From Alphaproteobacteria bacterium (GTDB taxonomy: Bacteria > Pseudomonadota > Alphaproteobacteria > Caulobacterales > Caulobacteraceae): a stretch of DNA of 41,091 nt. Positions 23,353 through 30,487 of the stretch are shown here, one piece after another; within the stretch, counting starts at the first letter, position 1; each line of letters opens with the position of its first letter. The position numbers and the translations under genes were made by a program. The stretch spans positions 1-41,091 of the forward strand of contig JANYET010000036.1 in the NCBI GenBank assembly GCA_025359785.1, given 5' to 3'. Under the pieces are notes generated by a model, which saw nothing but the letters and a program-made list of their open reading frames with translations, was not told where the DNA came from and did no database searches.

Positions 23353-24323
23353 GCGGCGCTCTCCTTGAGCACGTCGTTCCAATCCTGGCTGTCTGGAGCC
23401 GGGGCGATGGTAGTGGCGCAGCGTCGGGAGGCCCGCTCCGCCAGGGCGTTCGCGGCGTCGATCCCGGACTTGTCCCCGTCCGCTGCAATGGCCAGGCGCT
23501 TTAGGCCCGGCGGCGGATTGAACCCGCGCAAGCCGCTGGTGGAGAGGCAGGACCACACCGGCCAGCCAGTCAGGTCCCGATAGGCAAGGCCCGTCTCGAT
23601 GCCCTCCGATAAACCCAGGTCGCCGCTCGCCGGGATGTCCGACAGCCGCACGGCGGCCCCGGACATATCCCCGAACATGCGGCGGCTCCGGTCGCCTAGG
23701 GCCTTGTCCGAGCCGTCCGGCTTGATCGCCGTGACGTGCAGGCCGCTCGATTTGCCGTCCGGCCCGGTGACGATGGCGACCATCGCCGGAGCCGTGTTGC
23801 GTCCGTCGTAGCTGAGCGGCGCGGCGGGGTGGAAGCGCAGCACGTTGGGGATCGGGCCGGTGATCGCGCGGCTGCGCAGGTAGGTCTCCACCGGGGACCT
23901 GATTGCGGGGAGCGTGTCGGCCCATACCAGCCGGCAGAAGGCGGCCTTGCGGGCGCGCTCCAAGGCTGTCGCGCGCGTCCGGGCATCACGCTCCCGCTTA
24001 ACCTCTTGCGGGGTCTGGGCGCGGCCCTGGGCCGTCTTCAGCCCCAGATAGGCGGCGACGTCCCCGAACGGGTCATTCGCAAACGAGTAGGCAAGTAGTC
24101 TGCCGTCGTCGGCGATGCGTAGGGATAAGGATCGGTCGTTGCGCCCATGACCCGGTCCCGGCATCGACAGGCGGCGACCACCGTCGCTGAAGTCTCCGCC
24201 GTGCAACTGTTGAAGGGTGCACAAGTTCGGTGCGGGCTGTCGTTCGGCAGGCCGGTCAGCGTTGCGATAGCCGCCGGTGCGGACTGTGGACGGTGCGTCG
24301 TGATTGAAGTCTTGAAGGCTCAT
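23349..24323 (-). CDS. TOPRIM primase-like protein
   Basis: 324 aa. A TOPRIM domain spans about residues 230-320. SEGIETGLA (239-247) supplies the catalytic glutamate, and ADGDKSG with Asp282 and Asp284 is the DxD metal site. The first 100 residues (MPGPGHGRNDRSLSL) match the degenerate, cysteine-poor front part of phage and plasmid primases related to P4 alpha. It should synthesise or help synthesise RNA primers for element DNA. The ATG overlaps the stop of the upstream small gene, and its own stop overlaps the helicase start, so the three are coupled. Confidence 0.82.
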   Translation of the reverse strand: MSLQDFNHDAPSTVRTGGYRNADRPAERQPAPNLCTLQQLHGGDFSDGGRRLSMPGPGHGRNDRSLSLRIADDGRLLAYSFANDPFGDVAAYLGLKTAQGRAQTPQEVKRERDARTRATALERARKAAFCRLVWADTLPAIRSPVETYLRSRAITGPIPNVLRFHPAAPLSYDGRNTAPAMVAIVTGPDGKSSGLHVTAIKPDGSDKALGDRSRRMFGDMSGAAVRLSDIPASGDLGLSEGIETGLAYRDLTGWPVWSCLSTSGLRGFNPPPGLKRLAIAADGDKSGIDAANALAERASRRCATTIAPAPDSQDWNDVLKESAA

Positions 24324-24589
24324 GCGTCACCGCCGATCGGCCCCATGGCACGGGCTTGGCATTCGGCCTCAACGAGCATGGCCGCGAGGTCGATGGCTCG
24401 GCCCATAGGGAAGCGCACGCCGGGGCCAGCAGCCAAGAGCTTCGGAGCGTGGGCGACGAACGGTCGGAATGCGCGCACGTCGATGGACGGGACACCTTTG
24501 ATCGGGGCGATGCTCACCCGGACCTCGCCACCGTCTAAGACTATGGACCCGACGATGCGGCGCTGGGCGGGGGTTGCGTGGCGCGCCAT
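24320..24589 (-). CDS. Small PC4-like DNA-binding protein
   Basis: 89 aa from the ATG at 24589. GGEVRVSIAPIKGVPSIDVRAF followed by PGVRFPMGRAIDLAAML has the beta-strand and helix pattern of the PC4/p15 single-stranded-DNA-binding fold. The similarity is moderate and judged by eye. A single-stranded DNA binding role at replication forks would fit the neighbouring primase and helicase. Its stop overlaps the TOPRIM start. It starts 2 bp after the AlpA stop, so it belongs to the same transcript. Alternative: an uncharacterised element-specific protein. Confidence 0.55.
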   Translation of the reverse strand: MARHATPAQRRIVGSIVLDGGEVRVSIAPIKGVPSIDVRAFRPFVAHAPKLLAAGPGVRFPMGRAIDLAAMLVEAECQARAMGPIGGDA

Positions 24590-24591
24590 GA

Positions 24592-24804
24592 TCAAGCGGC
24601 CTCTTTCACGCGCGGCAGGGCGGAGAGCCACGCGTTGATCTCGCTCTCGTAGAAGCCGATCCGGTTCGCTCCGAGCCTCACAGGCTGCGGGAATTTCCGG
24701 TCTCGAACCCATCGTTGGATTGTGCGGAACGAGGTCGAGGTACGGGCGGCTGTTGCACGGGGCGAAAGGAGCCGGGGTGCCGGGTTATCGTTAGCGTGGG
24801 ACAA
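24592..24804 (-). CDS. AlpA-like helix-turn-helix regulator
   Basis: 70 aa from a TTG at 24804, chosen because AAGGA lies 9-13 nt upstream. RTIQRWVRDRKFPQPVRLGANRIGFYESEINAWLSA is the standard AlpA (MerR-like HTH) pattern. In P4-like elements AlpA activates integrase or excision, and in satellites it often controls replication genes. Two tandem 10-bp units (CGCCCCGTCG twice, 24821-24840 on the reverse strand) directly upstream are a plausible binding site. It heads the primase-helicase transcript. Confidence 0.82.
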   Translation of the reverse strand: MSHANDNPAPRLLSPRATAARTSTSFRTIQRWVRDRKFPQPVRLGANRIGFYESEINAWLSALPRVKEAA

Positions 24805-24820
24805 GGGCGAAATTCCTTCA

Positions 24821-24840
24821 CGACGGGGCGCGACGGGGCG
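24821..24840. promoter_or_regulatory. Tandem 10-bp repeat before the AlpA gene
   Basis: CGACGGGGCG occurs twice back to back, 17 bp before the TTG start. One unit per helical turn is what a dimeric or paired HTH protein could contact, so autoregulation by the AlpA-like protein is a reasonable guess. Confidence 0.4.
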
Positions 24841-24876
24841 CGCGGTGTCGTAGGAATTCTGCCCTCTCGTACCCGG

Positions 24877-24903
24877 AAAAAACGGGTTTAAGGGTTTCCC
24901 GTT
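24877..24903 (-). terminator. Terminator between integrase and replication blocks
   Basis: On the reverse strand AACGGG (24898-24903) pairs with CCCGTT (24881-24886) across an 11-nt loop and is followed by TTTTTT. It overlaps the stop codon of the 208-aa gene. It would separate the integrase pair from the AlpA-replication transcript. Confidence 0.55.
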
Positions 24904-25528
24904 AGGTTTCCGGCGGCGGAGAATGATCGGCGGCGATCTGATCCACAATGGCCTGTAGGTCCGGCGCGAGTACGAGCCGTCTCCTGTATTCAGCGTGACG
25001 ATCCTGAACCTCGCGCTTGGTCATCTGATCGCGTAGGGCACCGCCGGTGCGTGTCAGGAGGTGCGCGGCCCTGGCGACCGAGTGCGGGGGCGACAACGCC
25101 TCGACCGCGTCGAAGGCTAGCTTGAGGACTTTGTCAGGGGTCCGAGGCCGTCCGGGAGGGGCCTTTGGCATCGTGGCTATCTGAAAGCCCGGCACGAAGT
25201 CTTCCGCCATGGCGAGGCACAGCAGCCGCCAGGAATTGGCGGGGAGGTCGCCGGATAGCGGGTCAGCCTCGGCGTCGACGCCATAGAACCTGAACAGGTC
25301 GGCAAGTTTTGCGGCGCGAGCCTGGGTTACCTCCGCTTCACGCTCTGCCAGCGCGACAGCTTGGATCGGCCCGAAGCCAAAGGCCCGTCGAGCGTGCGGC
25401 GGCGCGGCGATAGCCTCCGCCAGTACGCCGCGCCAGATCGGGCGTCCGCCCACTCGACGCTTTCGGGGGGCGGCAAGCAAGCGAGCGGGTAGGTTCAGCA
25501 GTAAGCGGAGTTGAGCGAGTGCGGTCAT
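24902..25528 (-). CDS. Unknown 208-aa element protein
   Basis: 208 aa. Its ATG at 25528 overlaps the integrase stop (ATGA), so it is translated with the integrase. It is rich in Ala, Leu, Arg and Pro, with a basic start (LLAAPRKRRVGGRPIW), a long helical part (QAVALAEREAEVTQARAAKLADLF) and a proline-rich kink (MPKAPPGRPRTPDK). No signal peptide, membrane segment or known domain is visible. Coupling to the integrase suggests a part in excision or regulation. Confidence 0.65.
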   Translation of the reverse strand: MTALAQLRLLLNLPARLLAAPRKRRVGGRPIWRGVLAEAIAAPPHARRAFGFGPIQAVALAEREAEVTQARAAKLADLFRFYGVDAEADPLSGDLPANSWRLLCLAMAEDFVPGFQIATMPKAPPGRPRTPDKVLKLAFDAVEALSPPHSVARAAHLLTRTGGALRDQMTKREVQDRHAEYRRRLVLAPDLQAIVDQIAADHSPPPET

Positions 25529-26868
25529 GCCGCTTCGCTGACTATTTCCAGCAACAGCCCCTCCCAGGCGGCCAGGGCGCGCCGCTTGTCGGGCGCATAA
25601 GTGTTGGCGTCGTAGTGGGTCATGGAGACCGCCGATCCACCCCCGGTGTCTCCCCGGTGCCCCAGCACCTTGGACCTGATGAACGGCGTCACGCCCAGGC
25701 GTTCAGAGGTCATCACCGTCGATCCCGTCCGGCGCAGATCGTGCGGGGTGGCGTCGTCGATCCCGATGGCGGCGGCGATATTCACCATCGCATGGGTCAA
25801 GCTATCGGGCTTTACGCTCTTGGCCGCGCTACGCGGGGAGGGGAAGACGGGGCGATCGTTCGGAGCCTTCTCGCGTTCCTCGTCTGTCATGCCCGCCAAG
25901 CCCAGGTCGAGAGCTTCGCCGATCAATGCCGACGCTCGCGGCGGGAGCGGGACCAAGTGCGGAAAGCCATTCTTCATCCGCTCGGCCGGTATGAGCCACG
26001 TCCCTTGGTCGAGGTCGATTTCCGACAGACGCATTCCGGCGACCTCGCCTCGGCGCTGGAGTAATAGGGCCGACAGTTGCACAGCGATCCGCATGGCGCG
26101 GCCCACGTAGACCGGCGTGCCTTCCTCCTGACCGTCCCTCACCGGGAGCCGCAGGCCGGATGGGTCGATGAGCGCGCCCCAGAAGGTCTTGAGTTCGGCG
26201 TCTGACAGGATACGCGCCCGTGGTGTCTCGGTGGCGAACTTCGCGAAGCCAGTCGCCGGATTGATAGCAACCCGATCCTCGCTGATCGCGAAGCTGAAGC
26301 ACTGGCGGACGACAGCTTGAATTCGGTTGGTCTGGGCCCCGATACCAGCGTCGACCATCTTCCGAAGTAGGTTGCGCACCTGGGCCTTGGTGATCGCCTC
26401 CACGCGCTCTTTGCCGAGGACGGGCCGAACATGCAGGCGCAGCTGGGCGCGATGGCCGCTAATTGTGCGCTCGCGTTGACGCTTTCCGCGCGGCTTCCAC
26501 TCCCCGGCTTCGCAGGCTTTGAGATAGGCGTCGGCCAGATCGTCGAACGTCTTGATGGGCTCGCCTTTTGCCGCTGACTTGGCGCGCTTTCGCTCTGAAG
26601 CGGGGTCCTCGCCGTCGTGGACTTGGACCCGAACTCGATCAGCCGCCTCCCGCGCGTCGGCGAGGCCGAACGCAGTGGAGTAGACGCCGAGGGTCATCCT
26701 AGGTTGGCGTCCATCGTCGGTCCTGTAGCGATAGACGAAAACCTTTCGGCCCGTGTCGCTCACGCGCAGACAAAGGCCCGGCGTCACAGCGTCCCATAAC
26801 TCCAAGCGTTGATTGGGTATGGCCCGAGCGGCCGCCACTGCCTTGTCCGTGAGCCTGACCGTCGCCAT
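25525..26868 (-). CDS. Tyrosine integrase of the tRNA-Thr element
   Basis: 447 aa from the ATG at 26868 (AAAGGTGG ribosome site). The layout is that of P4-type integrases: an N-terminal arm-binding domain (about 1-100), a core-binding SAM-like domain (about 107-205) and a catalytic domain (about 220-440). Catalytic residues are visible: Arg272 in QRRGE, His376 and Arg379 in HDLRR, His404 in LGHRG and Tyr419 in MTHYDAN. It recombines the 27-bp core with the host tRNA-Thr. The gene lies 170 bp from the right core and points inward. The pairs of GGGGCAC sites just before its start suggest it may bind next to its own promoter. Confidence 0.95.
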   Translation of the reverse strand: MATVRLTDKAVAAARAIPNQRLELWDAVTPGLCLRVSDTGRKVFVYRYRTDDGRQPRMTLGVYSTAFGLADAREAADRVRVQVHDGEDPASERKRAKSAAKGEPIKTFDDLADAYLKACEAGEWKPRGKRQRERTISGHRAQLRLHVRPVLGKERVEAITKAQVRNLLRKMVDAGIGAQTNRIQAVVRQCFSFAISEDRVAINPATGFAKFATETPRARILSDAELKTFWGALIDPSGLRLPVRDGQEEGTPVYVGRAMRIAVQLSALLLQRRGEVAGMRLSEIDLDQGTWLIPAERMKNGFPHLVPLPPRASALIGEALDLGLAGMTDEEREKAPNDRPVFPSPRSAAKSVKPDSLTHAMVNIAAAIGIDDATPHDLRRTGSTVMTSERLGVTPFIRSKVLGHRGDTGGGSAVSMTHYDANTYAPDKRRALAAWEGLLLEIVSEAA

Positions 26869-26904
26869 CGCCGCCACCTTTGGTGTGCCCCAATCGCGGA
26901 CCGG

Positions 26905-26922
26905 GGGGCACGCATGGGGCAC
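26905..26922. promoter_or_regulatory. Candidate integrase arm-type site, right end
   Basis: GGGGCACGCATGGGGCAC, with two GGGGCAC units offset by 11 bp and one base different from the left-end copy. An inverted GTGCCCC lies close by at 26885-26891. The site is between the likely integrase promoter and the integrase start, so binding could repress integrase transcription. Confidence 0.5.
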
Positions 26923-26973
26923 AAATCACCGTCGCTTTGTGGCATCGCATGTCGCGGGTTGGCGCGATACGGC

Positions 26974-27001
26974 TTTATTTTCCCTGTGGGTTCAGGATCA
27001 A
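26974..27001 (-). promoter_or_regulatory. Possible integrase promoter
   Basis: On the reverse strand TTGATC (27001-26996) and AATAAA (26979-26974) are separated by 16 bp, in the stretch leading into the integrase gene. The match to a sigma-70 pattern is modest. Confidence 0.25.
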
Positions 27002-27037
27002 TTGGCACTGGCTGTCGTGGACTGTCGCGGGGGATAG

Positions 27038-27080
27038 TTCGGTTTACAAAACCGCTGCTCTACCCCTGAGCTAATCCGGC
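27038..27080 (-). pseudogene. Orphan 5' half of tRNA-Thr, right attachment site
   Basis: The reverse strand from 27080 reads GCCGGATTAGCTCAGGGG and continues through the D-arm and anticodon arm to GTAAACCGAA, then stops matching a tRNA. It includes the 27-bp core (27038-27064), identical to the left copy. The D-loop differs from the intact gene (CAGGGGTAG here, CAGCTGGTAG there). This is what remains of the original host tRNA 5' half; the element brought a different 5' half to the left end. Confidence 0.85.
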
Positions 27081-27110
27081 GCCGTGGGCAGGCCTTTAGC
27101 GGCCAACGCC

Positions 27111-27137
27111 GAGAATGTCAGCCATGCTTGGATCGCG
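27111..27137. repeat. 27-bp direct repeat, copy 1
   Basis: Starts GAGAATGTCAGCCATG and ends TCGCG. It matches 27661-27687 at 24 of 27 positions. The two copies flank the GPGGG-repeat protein gene. On the reverse strand each reads as a possible gene start (MADIL and MADIF), hinting at an old duplication of a gene 5' end. Confidence 0.6.
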
Positions 27138-27147
27138 CGCGGCCTGA

Positions 27148-27579
27148 TCAGGCGGGGCAGTGTCCCCGGGTCCAGGTCCAACCCAGCACGCCGGTGATGC
27201 ACGGGCTCCACGGACCCTTGTAGGCGCCACCGCCGCCAGGCGGGGTCTGGGACATCGCGCCGCCGGGTCCCGGGTACATCCCGCCGCCTGGGCCGCGATA
27301 GAGTCCGCCGCCGGGACCGGCATACATCCCGCCGCCTGGCCCTGCGTTGAGACCGCCGCCCGGTCCGGTGTAGAGCCCCCCGCCGGGGCCGGCGCTCATG
27401 CCGCCCTTGGGCCCAGGGTTCAGGCCTCCACCTGGACCCGCGGAGCACGCTCCGCCGGGACCATGAAACCCGCGGCACGGGGCGGCCTGTGCGAGCGCGG
27501 GCGTCGGGCTCGCGAAACCCGCGCTGGTCGCCGCAAGCGCAAGGGTGAGGATCAACACGTCAGGGGATGGGGCCTTCAT
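27148..27579 (-). CDS. Secreted GPGGG-repeat protein
   Basis: 143 aa from the ATG at 27579. The signal peptide is at residues 1-30 (ending TPALA). Residues 47-110 hold eight copies of an 8-residue unit of the form xGPGGGhx (for example AGPGGGLY, AGPGGGMY and RGPGGGMY), with one degenerate unit (PGPKGGMS). The C-terminus has Trp and two Cys residues (WSPCITGVLGWTWTRGHC), which could form a disulfide. I know of no assigned function; a structural or surface-coat role is a guess. It lies just outside the mobile element and is flanked by the 27-bp direct repeat. Confidence 0.7.
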   Translation of the reverse strand: MKAPSPDVLILTLALAATSAGFASPTPALAQAAPCRGFHGPGGACSAGPGGGLNPGPKGGMSAGPGGGLYTGPGGGLNAGPGGGMYAGPGGGLYRGPGGGMYPGPGGAMSQTPPGGGGAYKGPWSPCITGVLGWTWTRGHCPA

Positions 27580-27660
27580 GGTGCTGTCGCCCGTGGCTGT
27601 TGTGGAAGACCAGATCGTCATAGCTCAGGCCGGGCGACGCGACAGCATCGCGCGCCGCGC

Positions 27661-27687
27661 GAAAATGTCAGCCATGGTTGGTTCGCG
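27661..27687. repeat. 27-bp direct repeat, copy 2
   Basis: Starts GAAAATGTCAGCCATG and ends TCGCG; 24 of 27 positions match the copy at 27111, 550 bp away in the same orientation. It lies between the repeat protein gene and the amidase gene. Confidence 0.6.
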
Positions 27688-27734
27688 TGACCGGCTGTGC
27701 TTGCTTGTCCGTTCAGCAGCCAGGGTGACTTGAG

Positions 27735-29138
27735 ATGAACTTCGAGGACTATCGCCGCCACGACGCCGTGGGCCTAGCTGAACTGGTGGCGCGGCGCGAG
27801 GTCAGCGCCAGCGAACTTCTGGACGCAGCGGCCGGCCGCATGGCCGAGGTCAATCCGCGGATCAACGCCGTCACCCTGGACCTGACCGAGCGCGCGCGGG
27901 GCGAGCCGGCGGCGCCGGGCGCCTTTAGCGGCGTGCCGTTCCTGCTCAAGGACCTCGGCGCGACGCTCGAGGGCACGGTCACGAGCATGGGCTCGCGGCT
28001 GTTCGCCGACAACGTCGCGGCCGCCGACAGCGCGCTGACCGTCGCCTACAAGGGCGCGGGCCTGTCGATCTTCGGCAAGACCAACACGCCGGAGTTCGGA
28101 CTGTGGCCGTTCACCGAGTCCGAGTTCCTGGGCGTCTGCCGCAACCCCTGGGACCTGTCGCGGACGCCGGGCGGCTCGTCGGGCGGGGCGGCGGCGGCGG
28201 TGGCGGCCGGCATCGTGCCCGCCGCGCACGCCAGCGACGGCGGCGGCTCGATCCGCACGCCGGCCGCCTGCTGCGGGCTGTTCGGCATGAAGCCCTCGCG
28301 CGGGCGGGTGTCGTTCGCGCCGGTCGGCGAAGGCTGGGGCGGCGCCTCGGTGCAGCACGCGGTGACGCGCTCGGTGCGCGACAGCGCGGCCCTGCTGGAT
28401 GTCGCCTGCCGCCCGCAGCCAGGCGACCCCTACTTCCTGAGCCCGCCCGAGCGGCCGTTCCTGGAGGAGGCGTCGCGCGCGCCGGGCCGGCTGCGGATCG
28501 GATTCACGACGGCGGCGATGCAGGCCCACGCCCTGGATCCGGAGTGCGAGGCGGCGGTCCGCGACACCGCGCGGCTTTGCGAACAACTCGGCCACCATGT
28601 GGAGGAGGTCGCGATCCCCGGCGACGTGGCGGCCATGCAGATGGCGGCCGGCGCGGTGATCTCCGCCAGCATCGCGGCCAGTCTCGACGCGGAGGCGGAC
28701 CGTCGTGGCCGCGCCATCGAACCTGGCGAGATCGAAGGTCTGACCATGGCGACCTATCGCCGCGGCGCGACGGTTACTGCCGCGGCCTATGTGCAGGGCC
28801 TTCAGGTGTTGCACGCCTACGCCCGGGCGGAGGCGGCGCTCTTCGAATCCTACGACGTCCTGCTGCTCTCGACGCTGGGATCTCCGGCCATTCCGATCGG
28901 CTGGGTCCTGGAGGACACGAGCCTGATCGGCGAGCGCCTGTTCGCCTTCATGCCCAACACGCAAGCCTTTAATAATACAGGACAACCGGCCATGACCGTG
29001 CCGCTGGCCTGGAGCCGGTCCGGCTTGCCTATCGGGATGCAGTTCGTGGCGCGGATGGGGGCCGAGGGGGTGCTGTTCCGCCTGGCCGGGCAGCTCGAGC
29101 AGGCGCGCCCCTGGTTCGATCGGGTTGCCAAGCTCTAG
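27735..29138 (+). CDS. Amidase signature family enzyme
   Basis: 467 aa, the normal length. The Ser-cisSer-Lys triad is visible: Lys72 in FLLKDLG, Ser148 in TPGGSSGG and nucleophile Ser172 in SDGGGSIRTPA. Such enzymes hydrolyse amides to acid and ammonia, and some act on peptides, nylon oligomers or fatty amides. It resembles free-standing amidases more than GatA, since no gatC or gatB is near. The stop codon lies in a 7-bp hairpin (CAAGCTC / GAGCTTG, 29129-29147) without a T-run. Substrate unknown. Confidence 0.93.
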   Translation: MNFEDYRRHDAVGLAELVARREVSASELLDAAAGRMAEVNPRINAVTLDLTERARGEPAAPGAFSGVPFLLKDLGATLEGTVTSMGSRLFADNVAAADSALTVAYKGAGLSIFGKTNTPEFGLWPFTESEFLGVCRNPWDLSRTPGGSSGGAAAAVAAGIVPAAHASDGGGSIRTPAACCGLFGMKPSRGRVSFAPVGEGWGGASVQHAVTRSVRDSAALLDVACRPQPGDPYFLSPPERPFLEEASRAPGRLRIGFTTAAMQAHALDPECEAAVRDTARLCEQLGHHVEEVAIPGDVAAMQMAAGAVISASIAASLDAEADRRGRAIEPGEIEGLTMATYRRGATVTAAAYVQGLQVLHAYARAEAALFESYDVLLLSTLGSPAIPIGWVLEDTSLIGERLFAFMPNTQAFNNTGQPAMTVPLAWSRSGLPIGMQFVARMGAEGVLFRLAGQLEQARPWFDRVAKL

Positions 29139-29301
29139 GCGAGCTTGAACAAGAGGGCGCCCCCCAGTTTTGCTGTCGTCTCAGTGTCTCCAAAGACTAT
29201 CTAGGGCGGGAATGGGTAGTTTTCTGTTCAGCGCAAGTTAACCATAATACAATGTAGTCAAAGTTTTCACGGTTCTGCACGATCTTTGCAGCGTGGAAAG
29301 C

Positions 29302-30309
29302 ATGGTCCGACCCCGTTCCAGATCGAGACACGCCAAGCGCCTGGCGGCCGCGCTGGGCGCGACGTTCGTCGCCGCCGGCGCGATGGCCTATGTCACGGGC
29401 GGGGCGCAACACCATCGGGACACTGAGGCCGCGGGCGGTCCGACCCAGGTCGCCGGCAACAGCGGCGGGGGCGGCGGCTCGGCAGGGACTCAAGGGAATT
29501 CCTCTGGGGACGCTGGCGGCGGCGGCGGCGGTGGCGGAGACGTCGCGGCCTACGGGTCCGGCGGCGCGCCGAACGGCGGCCTGCAAACCCTGGTCAATGG
29601 CGCACCGACGGGGGTTTTCGGGCCCGGCGACGGCCAGGACGGGGCGATCGCCGGTGGCTTGATGCCGAATGGCGAAGACGGCCTGATGATCCTGGCGGAC
29701 TATGCGCAATCGCATGGCGACGATGGTATCGGCGGCAACGCCAACAACAATAGCGACAACACTCCCGGCCTGCCGCCAGGCGGGTTTGGCGGCGACGCGG
29801 GTGGAGCCGGCGGCGACACGCCCGACGCGACACCGCCGGCGGAGGGCGCGCCCCAGGGCGGGTCGTCGGCAGGTTTCGGCCTTGGCCTTGGCGGTGGCGT
29901 GGGCGGTGGTGTAGGCGGCGGTGGCGGTCTGGGCGGTGGCGCCCCTGGCGGCGGCTCGAGCGGTGGTACGCCGAGCCCGGGCAACTTCACGGCTCCCGCC
30001 ACGACCCCAGTTACGATCCTCGGCGGCGGCGACGATGGACCGCTAGGCCTACCCGGCGGGGCCGGGCCGGGCGGCCCCACGGTTTGCGTGATCAGCGCGC
30101 TGAATACCTGTGTCCAGCCGCCGACCGGCGGCGGTCCGCTCCCGATCAGCGGTCCGCCAATCCCGACCCCGACCGGTGGAAACAACGGCGCGGCTGTCCC
30201 TGGGCCCGTCCCGGAGCCGGCCGCCTGGCTGTTGATGATCGTGGGCTTCGCCGGCGCGGGCGGCGCCTTGCGCGTGCAGCGCCGACAGGCGCGGCAGGCC
30301 CTGGCCTAG
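29302..30309 (+). CDS. Gly-rich secreted protein with PEP-CTERM tail
   Basis: 335 aa from the ATG at 29302; a GTG at 29293 would add three residues. A basic N-terminus (RPRSRSRHAKR) and a hydrophobic stretch (LGATFVAAGAMAYV) form a signal peptide or anchor. Residues about 45-270 are low-complexity Gly, Ala, Asp and Pro (for example GLGGGVGGGVGGGGGLGGG). The tail PVPEPAAWLLMIVGFAGAG and then an Arg/Gln end is a full PEPxxW sorting signal. It is probably an extracellular, intrinsically disordered matrix protein. TTCA-N7-TTAACC at 29227-29241 is a weak CtrA-like site upstream. Confidence 0.75.
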   Translation: MVRPRSRSRHAKRLAAALGATFVAAGAMAYVTGGAQHHRDTEAAGGPTQVAGNSGGGGGSAGTQGNSSGDAGGGGGGGGDVAAYGSGGAPNGGLQTLVNGAPTGVFGPGDGQDGAIAGGLMPNGEDGLMILADYAQSHGDDGIGGNANNNSDNTPGLPPGGFGGDAGGAGGDTPDATPPAEGAPQGGSSAGFGLGLGGGVGGGVGGGGGLGGGAPGGGSSGGTPSPGNFTAPATTPVTILGGGDDGPLGLPGGAGPGGPTVCVISALNTCVQPPTGGGPLPISGPPIPTPTGGNNGAAVPGPVPEPAAWLLMIVGFAGAGGALRVQRRQARQALA

Positions 30310-30487
30310 GGTTCACGCCCAGCCGCACCTGGCTGTAGAGCCGCATGGGCAGGGTCGTGGCGCCCGGGCGCATAGTGCATCTGCACCATGCCGATGCTTT
30401 GACCGCAGTGTTACCAAGGGGCTTCGCTGCTGGACCGTCGCTATCAGACGACCGTGGACGGCGATGGCTCGTCGTGAGGATATTGCT

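Larger units (their letters stand above)
19810..27064. mobile_element. Integrative element in tRNA-Thr, satellite-like
   Basis: About 7.25 kb bounded by the 27-bp repeats. An integrase gene points inward from the right end, near the right repeat, as usual for tRNA-integrated elements. Contents from right to left: integrase, 208-aa unknown, AlpA-like regulator, PC4-like protein, TOPRIM protein, RepA-like helicase and 157-aa unknown, all on the reverse strand. A PEP-CTERM-like gene and a Gly-Pro repeat ORF are on the forward strand. No capsid, terminase, relaxase or lysis gene is present. An int, alpA and primase-helicase module without structural genes is typical of phage satellites such as PICI or P4 relatives. 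A degraded prophage or a plasmid-like integrative element are alternatives. Confidence 0.85.

Noticed and set aside
27038..27080. A second functional tRNA-Thr
   Set aside because: Only the 5' half matches; the T-arm and 3' acceptor strand are missing, so it is an integration remnant.
27148..27579. CRISPR array, from the regular repeats
   Set aside because: The repeats are 24-nt coding units with no spacers and no cas genes; they encode a GPGGG protein repeat.
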